From RHKX01 sp963826475 (GTDB lineage: Bacteria; Actinomycetota; Thermoleophilia; Solirubrobacterales; 70-9), in the NCBI GenBank assembly GCA_963826475.1, contig CAWGXC010000003.1:1116001-1180000 (forward strand): a stretch of DNA of 64,000 nucleotides, given 5' to 3'. How positions within the stretch are numbered: position 1 is the stretch's first letter; each line of letters opens with the position of its first letter. The notes below the pieces were generated by a model. It ran no database searches. It was given only the letters and a program-made list of their open reading frames with translations, and was not told the origin of the DNA. Shown one piece after another: positions 8,587 to 16,962 of the stretch. The position numbers were made by a program, and so were the translations under genes.

Positions 8587-9906
8587 CTACATGCCCGTGC
8601 GCACGACGCCGACCACGGACGCGTTCGCCAGCATGCCGGCGGCGCGACGGAGCCCTGGAACCGTCCCCGGATCGGCCGCGGGCGAGACGACCAGCACACC
8701 CTCGACGGCCCGCGCAACGAGGATCGAGTCCGGATCGGAGAGGATCGGAGGAGCGACGAAGACGACGAGGTCGTAGACCTTCGGCAGCCGCTCGACCAGA
8801 TCGTCGAAGCGCCGCCCGGCCAGGGTGCGCGGAGTGGTCGGCCCCGGCTCGCCCGCGGGCACGCAGACGAAGGACGAACGCTGCTCGCCGTCACCGCCGA
8901 CGCGCACGTTGCGCAGCACGTCTCGCGGCCCGACCGAGCCCCCGAGGTAGTCAGCGAGGCCCGGGCTCGGCTCGACCCGCAGCAGATCGGCCACAACCGG
9001 AGCCGCGAGCTCCGCCTCGACCAGGAGCACCCGGAGGCCGGCCTGCGAAGCCGCCACCGAGATGCCGACGGCCACGGAGGTGGCATCTTCGCCGCCTGCC
9101 GGACCGAGGACCGCGAGGGTGCGGAGTCCGTCGGGATCGGTGAGGTCCAGCTCGGTGGCCAGATCGCCGTAATCGGAGGCCACCGGCTCACCGACCACCA
9201 GCCGCCCACGCGCCCCCATCCCGATTCCGTCCTCCGGATCGGCGATCGAAGCGAGCAGCGGCGCGTCGAGGATGTCCTCGAGCCGCTCGGCGACCTCCCG
9301 CCGGCGCTTCGGGACAGCGGGCTTGCTCTGCGGTGAACGCCGGCTCCGCCCAAGTGTCGCGGTACCCAGCAGGGCGACGAACAGGCCGCCCCCGAGCCCG
9401 ATGAGAGCCCAGAGCGGCGCCGAGCGGTTCTCGCTCGGCCCGTCGGGAAGGACCGCGGCGGCGCCGAGCTCGAGGCCCTTGCCCGACTTCTTGTCACCAA
9501 CCCGCTCGACCAGCGCCGACGCGTATCCGTTGGCCGCGGCAACGGCGAAGTCGGGCTGCTCGGCGCTCGCCACGAGCTGCAAGGCCACGTCGCTGGGGTC
9601 GGGGACGATCGTCAGGTCGGCCAGCAGGTCGGCTCCGGGAACGTCATCGCCGAGGTTCGCCGCTGCGATCGCGGCCACGTCGCTGCTCCTGGCGACGTCC
9701 GCGTAGCGGGCAAGCTCCAGCCCCGCCTTGGTGACGTCTTTAGGCGCCTTCGCCAGGACCACTGTCGCCGTCGCCGTATAGGTGGGCTGATCGGCGATCC
9801 CCCAAGCGAACCCGGCGAGCATCCCGACGAGCGCGACGGCGACCATCGAGCGCACCCGGGGGCTGAGCGCCACCGCGACGCTCGTGCGCCCACCCGTGCC
9901 GCTCAC
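8587..9906 (-). CDS. Wzz-like membrane protein fused to a degenerate tyrosine-kinase (BY-kinase) domain
   Basis: The 439-residue protein has transmembrane helices near residues 17-35 and 165-185, flanking an extracellular chain-length-determinant-like region (QPTYTATATVVLAKAP). This is the topology of Wzz/CapA regulators of polysaccharide length. The cytoplasmic half resembles BY-kinases and MinD-like ATPases, with LAVLGPAGGEDATSVAVGIS in the Walker A position, but the GKT/S signature is absent, so ATP binding is doubtful. No Tyr-rich tail is present. GTG 9906 overlaps the argS stop by four bases (GTGA). No glycosyltransferases lie next to it. Confidence 0.7.
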   Translation of the reverse strand: MSGTGGRTSVAVALSPRVRSMVAVALVGMLAGFAWGIADQPTYTATATVVLAKAPKDVTKAGLELARYADVARSSDVAAIAAANLGDDVPGADLLADLTIVPDPSDVALQLVASAEQPDFAVAAANGYASALVERVGDKKSGKGLELGAAAVLPDGPSENRSAPLWALIGLGGGLFVALLGTATLGRSRRSPQSKPAVPKRRREVAERLEDILDAPLLASIADPEDGIGMGARGRLVVGEPVASDYGDLATELDLTDPDGLRTLAVLGPAGGEDATSVAVGISVAASQAGLRVLLVEAELAAPVVADLLRVEPSPGLADYLGGSVGPRDVLRNVRVGGDGEQRSSFVCVPAGEPGPTTPRTLAGRRFDDLVERLPKVYDLVVFVAPPILSDPDSILVARAVEGVLVVSPAADPGTVPGLRRAAGMLANASVVGVVRTGM

Positions 9907-11525
9907 ATCTCCTCCGGCGCCTCGATGCCGAGCAGGTCGAGTGACGTCCCCAGCACGGTTCGGGTCGCGTCGCACACCTCGAGCCTCGCCGGCTCCAGTC
10001 CCGATCCGGCGCCGATCACCCTGCAATCGCGGTAGAAGCCGTGGAAGTCGGCGGCGACCTCCCGCAGGTAAGTCGCGATCCCGTGCGGCTCGCGCCTGCT
10101 CGTGGCCCTGACGACCTGATTGGGGAAGTCGAGCAATCGTGTGATCAGGGACCGCTCCGCGGGCTCGAGCGAGCCCGGCGGCACGGCTCCCGCGACCTCC
10201 TCACCGCCCCGCTTCGGAGAGCGAAAGATGCTGCAGATCCGGGCGTGGGCGTACTGCACGTAATAGACGGGGTTGTCGGAGGATTGCCTGCGCGCCAGGT
10301 CGAGATCGATGTCGATCGCCGTGTCGTGGCTGCGCTGCAGCAGGAAGAACCTGGTCGCGTCGACGCCGATGTCATCGAGGAGCTCGTCGAGCGTGGCGAA
10401 CTCGCCGCGACGCTTCGACATCCGCGCCCGTTCGCCGCCTTCGACCAGGTTGACGAGCTGCATTATCTGGGCCTCGTAGGCGTCGCTCGGAGCGCCGAAC
10501 GTGACGACCACGGCGCGCATTCGCGCCACGTAGCCGTGATGGTCGGCTCCGAGCACATCGATGAGCAGATCTGCGCCGCCCTCGAGCTTGTTGCGGTGGT
10601 TGGCGACGTCGGCACCGAAATAGGTCGGCTCACCGTTGGCGCGGATCAAGACCCGGTCCTTGTCGTCACCGAGGTCGGAGGTCCGCATCCAGAGGGCTCC
10701 CTCGCTCTCGTAGGTGACGCCGCGCGCCCGCAGGGCCTCGATCGATGCCTCGACCGCGCCGCTCTCGTAAAGCGCCCGCTCGGACGCCCAGCGGTCGAAG
10801 TGGACGCGCGTCCGCTCCAGGGTGCCTCTGATCGCCTCCACCATCAGCTCGACCCCGCGACGTCCGAGCTCCTCGGTCCGATCCGGACCCACCCCTTCCG
10901 CCGCGAGAAGTTCCCCGAGATCCTTGACGTAATCGCCCTCGTAACCACCCTCGGGCACGTCGGTCCCGTTCATGCGCGCCGCGATCGATTGGCCGAAGAG
11001 CCTGATCTGCTCACCCGCGTCGTTGAGGTAGTACTCGCGAGTGACCCGGTGACCGGCGAACTGCAGAACCCGCGAGAGCGCGTCGCCGTATGCGGCATGC
11101 CGGCCGCTGGCGACCGTTAAAGGACCGGTCGGGTTGGCGCTCACGAACTCGACGAGGACCGAGCGGGAGGACGAGGCGACGTCCGAGCCGAAGCGCGGAC
11201 CGGCCGCGAGCACGTGCGCCACGGCCTCGCGCATCCAGGACTCGCTCATCCGCAGGTTGAGGAAGCCGGGTCCGGCGACCTCGATGCGCTCCAGCGAGTC
11301 GCCGAGCCGCTCCTCGATCAACCCGGCGAGCCTCGCCGCGGCCTCGCGCGGAGATGTGCCGAGCAGCGGCGCGGTGAGCATTGCCAGGTTCGTCGAGTAA
11401 TCGCCGAGCTCAGGGCGCGGTGGCCGCTCGAGGCTCGGCTCGCTGATGCCGGCGTGGAGGGCGGACCCCGCGGCGGCGATGCTCGCGCGGAGCGCCGCAA
11501 CCGGATCGGTCGACGAAGAGATCAT
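9903..11525 (-). CDS. argS: Arginyl-tRNA synthetase with altered HIGH motif
   Basis: Class Ia synthetase charging tRNA-Arg, 540 residues. The N-terminal additional domain, the SANPTGPL signature, the KMSKS counterpart ARMSKRRGEF and the DALR-type C-terminal domain are all present. The striking deviation is the HIGH site: residues 137-140 read TVAS where ArgRS normally has HVGH/HIGH, so both ATP-contacting histidines are missing. The surrounding region (GRHAAYGDALSRVL) is intact, so this is substitution rather than frameshift. No second argS is visible. The downstream Wzz-like gene overlaps it. Confidence 0.93.
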   Translation of the reverse strand: MISSSTDPVAALRASIAAAGSALHAGISEPSLERPPRPELGDYSTNLAMLTAPLLGTSPREAAARLAGLIEERLGDSLERIEVAGPGFLNLRMSESWMREAVAHVLAAGPRFGSDVASSSRSVLVEFVSANPTGPLTVASGRHAAYGDALSRVLQFAGHRVTREYYLNDAGEQIRLFGQSIAARMNGTDVPEGGYEGDYVKDLGELLAAEGVGPDRTEELGRRGVELMVEAIRGTLERTRVHFDRWASERALYESGAVEASIEALRARGVTYESEGALWMRTSDLGDDKDRVLIRANGEPTYFGADVANHRNKLEGGADLLIDVLGADHHGYVARMRAVVVTFGAPSDAYEAQIMQLVNLVEGGERARMSKRRGEFATLDELLDDIGVDATRFFLLQRSHDTAIDIDLDLARRQSSDNPVYYVQYAHARICSIFRSPKRGGEEVAGAVPPGSLEPAERSLITRLLDFPNQVVRATSRREPHGIATYLREVAADFHGFYRDCRVIGAGSGLEPARLEVCDATRTVLGTSLDLLGIEAPEEM

Positions 11526-11556
11526 CCGGAGGACTCTAAGCCCGACCCGCGAGCGG

Positions 11557-12543
11557 CTAGGAGGCGACTGCCCAGACTGATGCCCGCAGGCGCTCGGCCG
11601 CCTCGCCGGGGTCTTCGGCGCCGGCCACGCTCCGCGACGCGGTCACTAACGCGGATGCGCTGCCGGAGGCGAAGGCGGCTCCGAGATCCTCGACGGAACC
11701 GCCCTGCGCGCCGACCCCGGGCAGCAGGAGGATCGCCCGTGGCATCAGCTCGCGCAGCCGGGCGAGGAAGCGCGGCTCGGTGGCGCCGACGACCGCGCCG
11801 ACGCCGCTCAGCTCACCGCTGCCGGTGAGCCGGTCTGCCAGTCCGGCGACCGAGGCGGCGATCCGCTCGTGCAGCGGCCCCTCTCGGGTCTCGAGGTCAA
11901 GAAGATCCGCTGCGCCCGGGTTCGAGGTCCGGACGAGGATGAAGACCCCCGCCCCGGCCGCGTCGGCACCCATGAGCAAGGGCTCGAGCGAGTCCTCCCC
12001 GAGCAGCGGATTCAGAGTGGCCGCATCGGCGCCGAGGCCGGCCACATCTCCCCATGGCGTCGGCGTGGTTCCGAAGAGCGCGTTCGCGTAGGCGGCGGCG
12101 CTGACCGGCACGTCACCTCGCTTGCCGTCGGCGATGACGAGGAGCCCCGCTTGGCGGGCTGCGCTCGTGACCGCCTCGAGCGCGCGCCATCCCGGGGCGC
12201 CGAGCGCCTCGAAGCGCGCGAGCTGCGGCTTGACCGCAACGCAGGCGGGGCCCGCGCGGCGGATCAGCTCGAGGCATCCCGCCTCGACTGCCTCCGACGC
12301 CCGCTCCCGGGCGTCGGAGGTGGACTCAACCGGTGGGGCCGCCGAGCACCAAGGCTCGGCCTCCGGGACCGGATCCAGTCCAAGGCAGACCTGACTGCGA
12401 CGCTCTCTTACGAGCGCCGCAAGCCGGTCCGCGAATGGTTCGGTGCTACTCGAGGGCGATTCAGCTGCCCTTGATGGCGCTCTTGAGACCGGCGCCGGCC
12501 GAGAACTTCGGGACCTTGCCGCCCGGAATCGTGATGCGCTCAC
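11557..12543 (-). CDS. pyrF: Orotidine 5'-phosphate decarboxylase
   Basis: PyrF makes UMP from OMP. The TIM-barrel motifs of the longer type-2 family are visible: CLGLDPVPE near the N-terminus, the catalytic lysine region VIADGKRGDVPVS, and LLPGVGAQGG near the phosphate site. The only ATG/GTG/TTG in frame ahead of the conserved core is GTG 12543, which lies 83 bp inside the hup gene. The first 35 or so residues are then Ser/Arg-rich and out of frame over hup. The start is therefore unsure. It follows hup on the same strand. Confidence 0.9.
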   Translation of the reverse strand: MSASRFRAARSRSSRPAPVSRAPSRAAESPSSSTEPFADRLAALVRERRSQVCLGLDPVPEAEPWCSAAPPVESTSDARERASEAVEAGCLELIRRAGPACVAVKPQLARFEALGAPGWRALEAVTSAARQAGLLVIADGKRGDVPVSAAAYANALFGTTPTPWGDVAGLGADAATLNPLLGEDSLEPLLMGADAAGAGVFILVRTSNPGAADLLDLETREGPLHERIAASVAGLADRLTGSGELSGVGAVVGATEPRFLARLRELMPRAILLLPGVGAQGGSVEDLGAAFASGSASALVTASRSVAGAEDPGEAAERLRASVWAVAS

Positions 12544-12742
12544 CGGTGCGGGGGTTGACTCCCTGGCGCGGGCCGCGCTCGTTGACGCTGAACTTCCCGA
12601 ATCCGGTGAAGTTCACGTCCTCGCCGCTCTGCAGCGACGACGTGATCGTGTCGAGGACCGCCTCAACGGCGTCGGATGCGGCCTTCTTGCTTTCGATCCG
12701 CTCGTCGCTAGCGATGCGGTCAATGAATTCAGACTTGGTCAT
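12461..12742 (-). CDS. hup: HU-family nucleoid protein
   Basis: HU is a dimeric DNA-bending protein. The 93-residue product has the family layout: N-terminal helices (MTKSEFIDRIA), VNFTGFGKFSVNERGPRQGVN and the DNA-binding arm region RTGERITIPGGKVPKF. There is no Lys/Ala-rich C-terminal tail of the mycobacterial type. An ideal AGGAGG stands 9 bases before the ATG, fitting strong expression. The 180 bp to the divergent phosphoesterase gene should carry both promoters. Confidence 0.95.
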   Translation of the reverse strand: MTKSEFIDRIASDERIESKKAASDAVEAVLDTITSSLQSGEDVNFTGFGKFSVNERGPRQGVNPRTGERITIPGGKVPKFSAGAGLKSAIKGS

Positions 12743-12924
12743 TTGTTGGTTCCTCCTGTTACGAGTGCAGGGCGGCGCGCACCCTAACACCGGCTTACGA
12801 CGCACCTTTTGGCGCACTCGCTGGGCGGACGCTCGTACGAGGGGGTGGCGGGTCCCCACGCAACGGCATCCGCGCCTACGATAGGCCGAGCCCCGCGCGA
12901 CCCCCGGCGCACGCCGGATGCCCC

Positions 12925-13677
12925 ATGCAAGTAGCCGTCTTCAGCGACATCCACGCAAACCTGCCCGCCCTCGAGGCGGTGCTCGCCGACATCGACGAGG
13001 TCGGAGTCGAGGAGCGATGGTGCCTCGGTGACCTCGTCGGCTACGGCGCCAACCCCGACGACTGCGTCGCACTCGCCCGCGGCTTCGAAGCGTGTCTGGT
13101 CGGTAACCACGACCTCGCCGTGCTCGGCGAGCTCGACACCTCGACCTTCTCCGCCGCCGCCGCCAGCGCCGTCGAGTGGACCGTCGAGCACTCCGCCGAC
13201 GAGAGCCTCGACTTCCTGCGTGGCCTCTCCCCAAGCGACGCCACGCGACCCGCGGCCCTCTACCACGCCTCCCCCCGCGATCCGATCTGGGAGTACGTTC
13301 TCTGGCCCGAGCAGGCCGCCGACTGCCTCGCGGTCCAGGAACGTCGCGTCAGCTTCGTCGGTCACTCCCACGTCGCGCTCTTCTTTTCCATCCCCGAGGA
13401 CGAGGCTGCGCGCGCGGATGCCGCGCCGGAGGCACGCGGCTGGCAGGCCGGCGCGGGGACCAGGCTCGAGATCGACGAGGGCCGCTGGCTGATCAACCCC
13501 GGCAGCGTCGGCCAACCCCGCGACGGCGATCCGCGCGCGGCCTGGCTGCAGCTCGATACGGAGGCCTGGGAGGCGACCTATCACCGGGTCGCCTACGACA
13601 TCGACCGCGCCGCCAAGGCGATCGAGGAGGGAGGCCTGCCCGAGCATCTGGCGCGGCGCCTCTTCGTGGGCAGATGA
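12925..13677 (+). CDS. Calcineurin-like metallophosphoesterase
   Basis: A YfcE/MPP-type phosphoesterase of 250 residues. The dimetal motifs appear in order: SDIHANLPAL (about 7-16), GDLVGYG, GNHD and GHSH, then NPGSVGQPRDG. It probably hydrolyses a phosphodiester or phosphoester; the substrate cannot be told. It is the first gene of a three-gene plus-strand operon in which each stop overlaps the next start (ATGA), linking it to a lipoprotein and a Ser/Thr kinase. A removal-of-phosphate role in the same circuit is possible but unproven. Confidence 0.85.
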   Translation: MQVAVFSDIHANLPALEAVLADIDEVGVEERWCLGDLVGYGANPDDCVALARGFEACLVGNHDLAVLGELDTSTFSAAAASAVEWTVEHSADESLDFLRGLSPSDATRPAALYHASPRDPIWEYVLWPEQAADCLAVQERRVSFVGHSHVALFFSIPEDEAARADAAPEARGWQAGAGTRLEIDEGRWLINPGSVGQPRDGDPRAAWLQLDTEAWEATYHRVAYDIDRAAKAIEEGGLPEHLARRLFVGR

Positions 13678-14330
13678 GGGCCAAGCTAGACTCGCCGCGG
13701 ATGGCGTCAGGACGACAGATCGCCGCCTGCCTGACCCTCGTCCTGGTAGCGCTTTCGATCGCCGCCTGCGGCGGAGGTTCCCCGCAAGGGGACAAGATTC
13801 CCGCGTCGAGAGCCAATGATTTGATCACCAAGCTGCAAGAGGTAGAGGACCGCGCCGCGGACCCCTCCAAGGCGTGCGGCGACTCGAACTCCGCGCAGAC
13901 GAGTTTGAGCGCCGTGAGCGACTCCGTCGACACCCTCTCCGATGACAACGTGGATCCCGACATCGTCGCCAACCTGAAGGAGCTGATCGGGAACGTCGAA
14001 CAGACGCTCGCCGACCAGTGTTCATCCGCTTCGACGACTACCGCGTCGACTCCAACCGAAGCGACGTCGACTGAGACGACGACCGAGACGACGAAGGAGA
14101 CGACGGACAAGTCGACGACGGACAAGTCGACGACGGACTCGACCGATGAGACCACCACGTCGTCGACGGAGAGCACGACGAGCACGGACACGACGAACCC
14201 GCCCGAGACCTCACCCCCAAGCCACAGCAACGCCGGGGGCAACGGCAACGGCAACGGGGGCGGCTCCCAGGGTGGATTCGAAGTCGGCGGCGGCGGCGGG
14301 CGCGTGCCGGCGAGCGGGGGACCGGGATGA
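13674..14330 (+). CDS. Thr/Ser-rich lipoprotein upstream of a kinase
   Basis: A hypothetical lipoprotein of 218 residues, or 209 from the second Met at 13701. The signal peptide ends in a lipobox, ALSIAAC, about residue 36. A short helical domain (about 45-120, with two Cys that could pair) follows. Then comes a Thr/Glu/Ser/Lys repeat tract with STTDKSTTD units, and a Gly/Asn-rich tail. Such tracts in actinobacteria are often O-mannosylated wall-spanning linkers. ATGA overlaps with both neighbours suggest it works with the kinase, perhaps as its external sensor. Confidence 0.72.
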   Translation: MRAKLDSPRMASGRQIAACLTLVLVALSIAACGGGSPQGDKIPASRANDLITKLQEVEDRAADPSKACGDSNSAQTSLSAVSDSVDTLSDDNVDPDIVANLKELIGNVEQTLADQCSSASTTTASTPTEATSTETTTETTKETTDKSTTDKSTTDSTDETTTSSTESTTSTDTTNPPETSPPSHSNAGGNGNGNGGGSQGGFEVGGGGGRVPASGGPG

Positions 14331-15547
14331 GCGGCGGCGGCGCGATCGCAGACCGCTACGCCCTCGGCGATCGCCTCGGGAGCGGAGGCATGTCGACCGT
14401 CTACAAGGCCACCGACCAGGTGCTCGAGCGCACGGTCGCGGTCAAGGTCCTCGCCGAGCACCTCTCCGACGACGAGAAGTTCGTCGCCCGCTTCCGTCGT
14501 GAGGCGCTCGCCGTCGCCAAGCTCGTGCACCCGAACATCGTTCAGGTCTACGACACCGGCGTCGATGCCGGTCGCCACTTCATCGTCATGGAGTACGTCG
14601 AGGGGAAGTCCGGCGCGCAGCTGCTCCAGCGCGACGGAGCGCTCCGTCCCGGCACCGCCGTCGAGATCGCCGCCCAGGCGTGCGCGGGCCTCGAATACGC
14701 CCACAAGCAGGGCATCATCCACCGCGACGTCAAGCCGGGAAACCTGATGGTGATCGGCGGACCCGCGGGCGGGCCGCCGGAGATGACCGTCAAGCTCGCC
14801 GACTTCGGCATCGCGCGCGCGGCCGAGCAGACGCGCCTGACCCAGGTCGGATCGGTCGTCGGCACGGCCGCCTACCTCTCACCCGAGCAGTCGCGCGGCG
14901 AGGAAGCGACGCCGATCTCCGACGTCTACTCGCTGGCCGTGGTCGTCTACCAGCTGCTCACCGCGCGCCTGCCCTATGAGGGCAACAGCCTCGCCGAGTT
15001 GGCGATCAGGCGCGAGAACGAGCGCCCGCTACCCCCGACGAGCTACGAGCCGAAGATCCCCGAGGCGCTTTCCCAAGCCGTCCTGCGCGGCCTCGAGAAC
15101 GAGCCTGAGGCGCGCTACGTCGACGCGCTCGCGCTGGCGGCCGCCCTGCGTGCCGGTCTTTCCGGCATCGCGCCGGCGAACGAGGCGCTGACCACCAGGC
15201 AGGGTGGCGACAGCACCGCTGCCACTCGCATCGCGCCCCGGGAGCATCGGACTCCGACCTCGCCCGCGCGGGCCGTACGGCCTCGTCGCACCCCTCCTCC
15301 GCGGCGCTCGGCGCCCCCGCCCGTGGCCACCCGCTCCAGCGGGGGCGGCCGCTCGGCCTTCTCGAAGCTGATGCGAGGGCTCGGCGCGGTCCTGATGATC
15401 GCGATCGTGGCCGGGCTCATCGCCGCGGCCATCCTGCTCGCCACCGATGCCGGGCAGAGCACCGATCTCGGCAAGTACATCCATGACAACGTCAGCGACG
15501 GCCTTCAGGGCATCCAGCAGTTCATCCAGGACAACACGGCTAATTAA
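14327..15547 (+). CDS. Membrane Ser/Thr protein kinase (PknB-like, no PASTA)
   Basis: A Hanks-type kinase of 406 residues. The Gly-rich loop GSGGMSTVYKA, the lysine K40 (AVKVL), the catalytic HRDVKPGN (H132-R133-D134) and D159-F-G are intact, and VVGTAAYLSPEQ marks the activation loop. A Pro/Arg-rich juxtamembrane linker (about 280-345) leads to one transmembrane helix (about 350-373) and only about 33 external residues, with no PASTA repeats. Input might therefore come from the coupled lipoprotein. It ends convergent to tgt. Confidence 0.92.
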   Translation: MSGGGAIADRYALGDRLGSGGMSTVYKATDQVLERTVAVKVLAEHLSDDEKFVARFRREALAVAKLVHPNIVQVYDTGVDAGRHFIVMEYVEGKSGAQLLQRDGALRPGTAVEIAAQACAGLEYAHKQGIIHRDVKPGNLMVIGGPAGGPPEMTVKLADFGIARAAEQTRLTQVGSVVGTAAYLSPEQSRGEEATPISDVYSLAVVVYQLLTARLPYEGNSLAELAIRRENERPLPPTSYEPKIPEALSQAVLRGLENEPEARYVDALALAAALRAGLSGIAPANEALTTRQGGDSTAATRIAPREHRTPTSPARAVRPRRTPPPRRSAPPPVATRSSGGGRSAFSKLMRGLGAVLMIAIVAGLIAAAILLATDAGQSTDLGKYIHDNVSDGLQGIQQFIQDNTAN

Positions 15548-15658
15548 CTGACCCCGGCCGAATGCTCCGCTTCGCGTGGATGACTACGGCGAGATCACCT
15601 GCATCGCGGCCGGTCTCGCCGGGTGGGCGGCCACCGGGATGGGACCGCGGGGTTGCGC

Positions 15659-16867
15659 TCAGGCGCGGAAGTCCCATGGTGCCGCGCCCGCCAGGATGGC
15701 GTCGCGATAGGCGGCGAGGCGGCCGGCGATGATCGCCTCACGGGCGCCGCGGACGATCTCGGCGCAGTAGACGAGGTTGTGGACGCTGAGCAGGCGCACC
15801 CCCGTCAGCTCCTCGGCGCGGGAGAGGTAGTGAACGTAACCGCGGCTGTGTCTCGTGCACGCCGGACAGGGACAGCCCTCGACCAGCGGTCCGTGCTCAC
15901 GTTCGTTGCTGCGCTTGCGCACGTCGTAGCGGAAGCGCTTACCGGGGAGGGGGGCCAGCGCCATCCCGTGACGCCCGAGGCGCGTCGGCACCGCGCAGTC
16001 GAAGCTGTCGATTCCCCGGGCGATCCCCTCGACGAGATCGTCGGGCTCGCCGATCCCGAGCAGGTGCTTGGCCGCCTCGGTTGGCAGGTGCCCGAGGGTC
16101 ATGTCGAGGACGCCTCGCATCTGCTCCTTATCGCGACCGAGGGTGCCTCCGATAGCCAGCCCATCGACGCCCGCGGCGCCCACGGCCTCAGCCGACTGGC
16201 GCCGCAGATCCTCGTGGGTTCCGCCCTGGACGATCCCGAAGACCGCCTGTCCGGCCGGACCGTGCTCGGCGTGCCACTCGAGGCACCGCTCGAGCCACCG
16301 ATGCGTGCGCTCGGTCGAGCGAGCGGTGTAGTCGCGATCGGCGCGGAACGGAGTGCACTCGTCGAATACGAGCGCGATGTCGGAGCCGAGCCCGGCCTGT
16401 ACCTCCATCGAGCGCTCAGGCGATAGAAACCGCTCGGAGCCGTCCACGTAGGAGCGGAAACGCACGCCCTCCTCCGCGATCTCGAGGACTCCTCCCTGCA
16501 TCGGGGGACGCCCCCGGCGGCCCTTCACCTCATCGGCCACCGCGCCGTGAGCGAGGGAAAATACCTGGAAGCCGCCGGAATCGGTGATGATCGGACGGTC
16601 CCAGCTCATGAAGCCGTGGAGGCCTCCGAACTCACTGATCAGCTGCTCGCCGGGTGCGAGCATCAGGTGGTAGGTGTTGCCGAGGACCATCTCGTAGCCG
16701 AGCGCCTCGACATCGTCGGAGACGAGACCCTTGACCGATCCGCGGGTCGCAAGGGGGACGAACGCGGGCGTCTCGACCGGGCCGTGCGGGGTGTGCAGGA
16801 CGCCCGCGCGCGCGGCGCCGTCGCGGGCGACGATCTCGAACGAGAGGCGATCGGGATCCGTGCGCAC
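15659..16867 (-). CDS. tgt: Queuine/preQ1 tRNA-ribosyltransferase
   Basis: Tgt exchanges guanine 34 for preQ1 in tRNAs with GUN anticodons. The 402-residue protein contains the active-site stretch DSGGFQVFSL, VQGGTHEDLR and the zinc site CPCPACTRHSRGY with a later His. The start is GTG 16867. No queuosine biosynthesis genes (queA, queC-E) are in the window, so the base may be salvaged or made elsewhere. The gene stands alone between convergent pknB-like and hsp20 regions. Confidence 0.94.
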   Translation of the reverse strand: MRTDPDRLSFEIVARDGAARAGVLHTPHGPVETPAFVPLATRGSVKGLVSDDVEALGYEMVLGNTYHLMLAPGEQLISEFGGLHGFMSWDRPIITDSGGFQVFSLAHGAVADEVKGRRGRPPMQGGVLEIAEEGVRFRSYVDGSERFLSPERSMEVQAGLGSDIALVFDECTPFRADRDYTARSTERTHRWLERCLEWHAEHGPAGQAVFGIVQGGTHEDLRRQSAEAVGAAGVDGLAIGGTLGRDKEQMRGVLDMTLGHLPTEAAKHLLGIGEPDDLVEGIARGIDSFDCAVPTRLGRHGMALAPLPGKRFRYDVRKRSNEREHGPLVEGCPCPACTRHSRGYVHYLSRAEELTGVRLLSVHNLVYCAEIVRGAREAIIAGRLAAYRDAILAGAAPWDFRA

Positions 16868-16913
16868 GGACCTACCCTATGAGGGCGCCGCCCTGACCAC
16901 GCATCCGCCGAAA

Positions 16914-16943
16914 GCAGAGGCCCGGGCGATGCCGGGCCTCTGC
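16914..16943 (-). terminator. Rho-independent terminator of hsp20
   Basis: GCAGAGGCCCGG pairs perfectly with CCGGGCCTCTGC (12 bp, 6-base loop), starting 20 bases past the hsp20 stop on the minus strand. It is followed by TTT. This is the cleanest intrinsic terminator in the window. Confidence 0.75.
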
Positions 16944-16962
16944 AGCGTCGGATCCCGTCCTG

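Noticed and set aside
13176..14330. 384-codon frame beginning inside the phosphoesterase gene
   Set aside because: Its first half is an Arg-rich out-of-frame copy of the phosphoesterase gene; only the lipoprotein from 13674 is protein-like.
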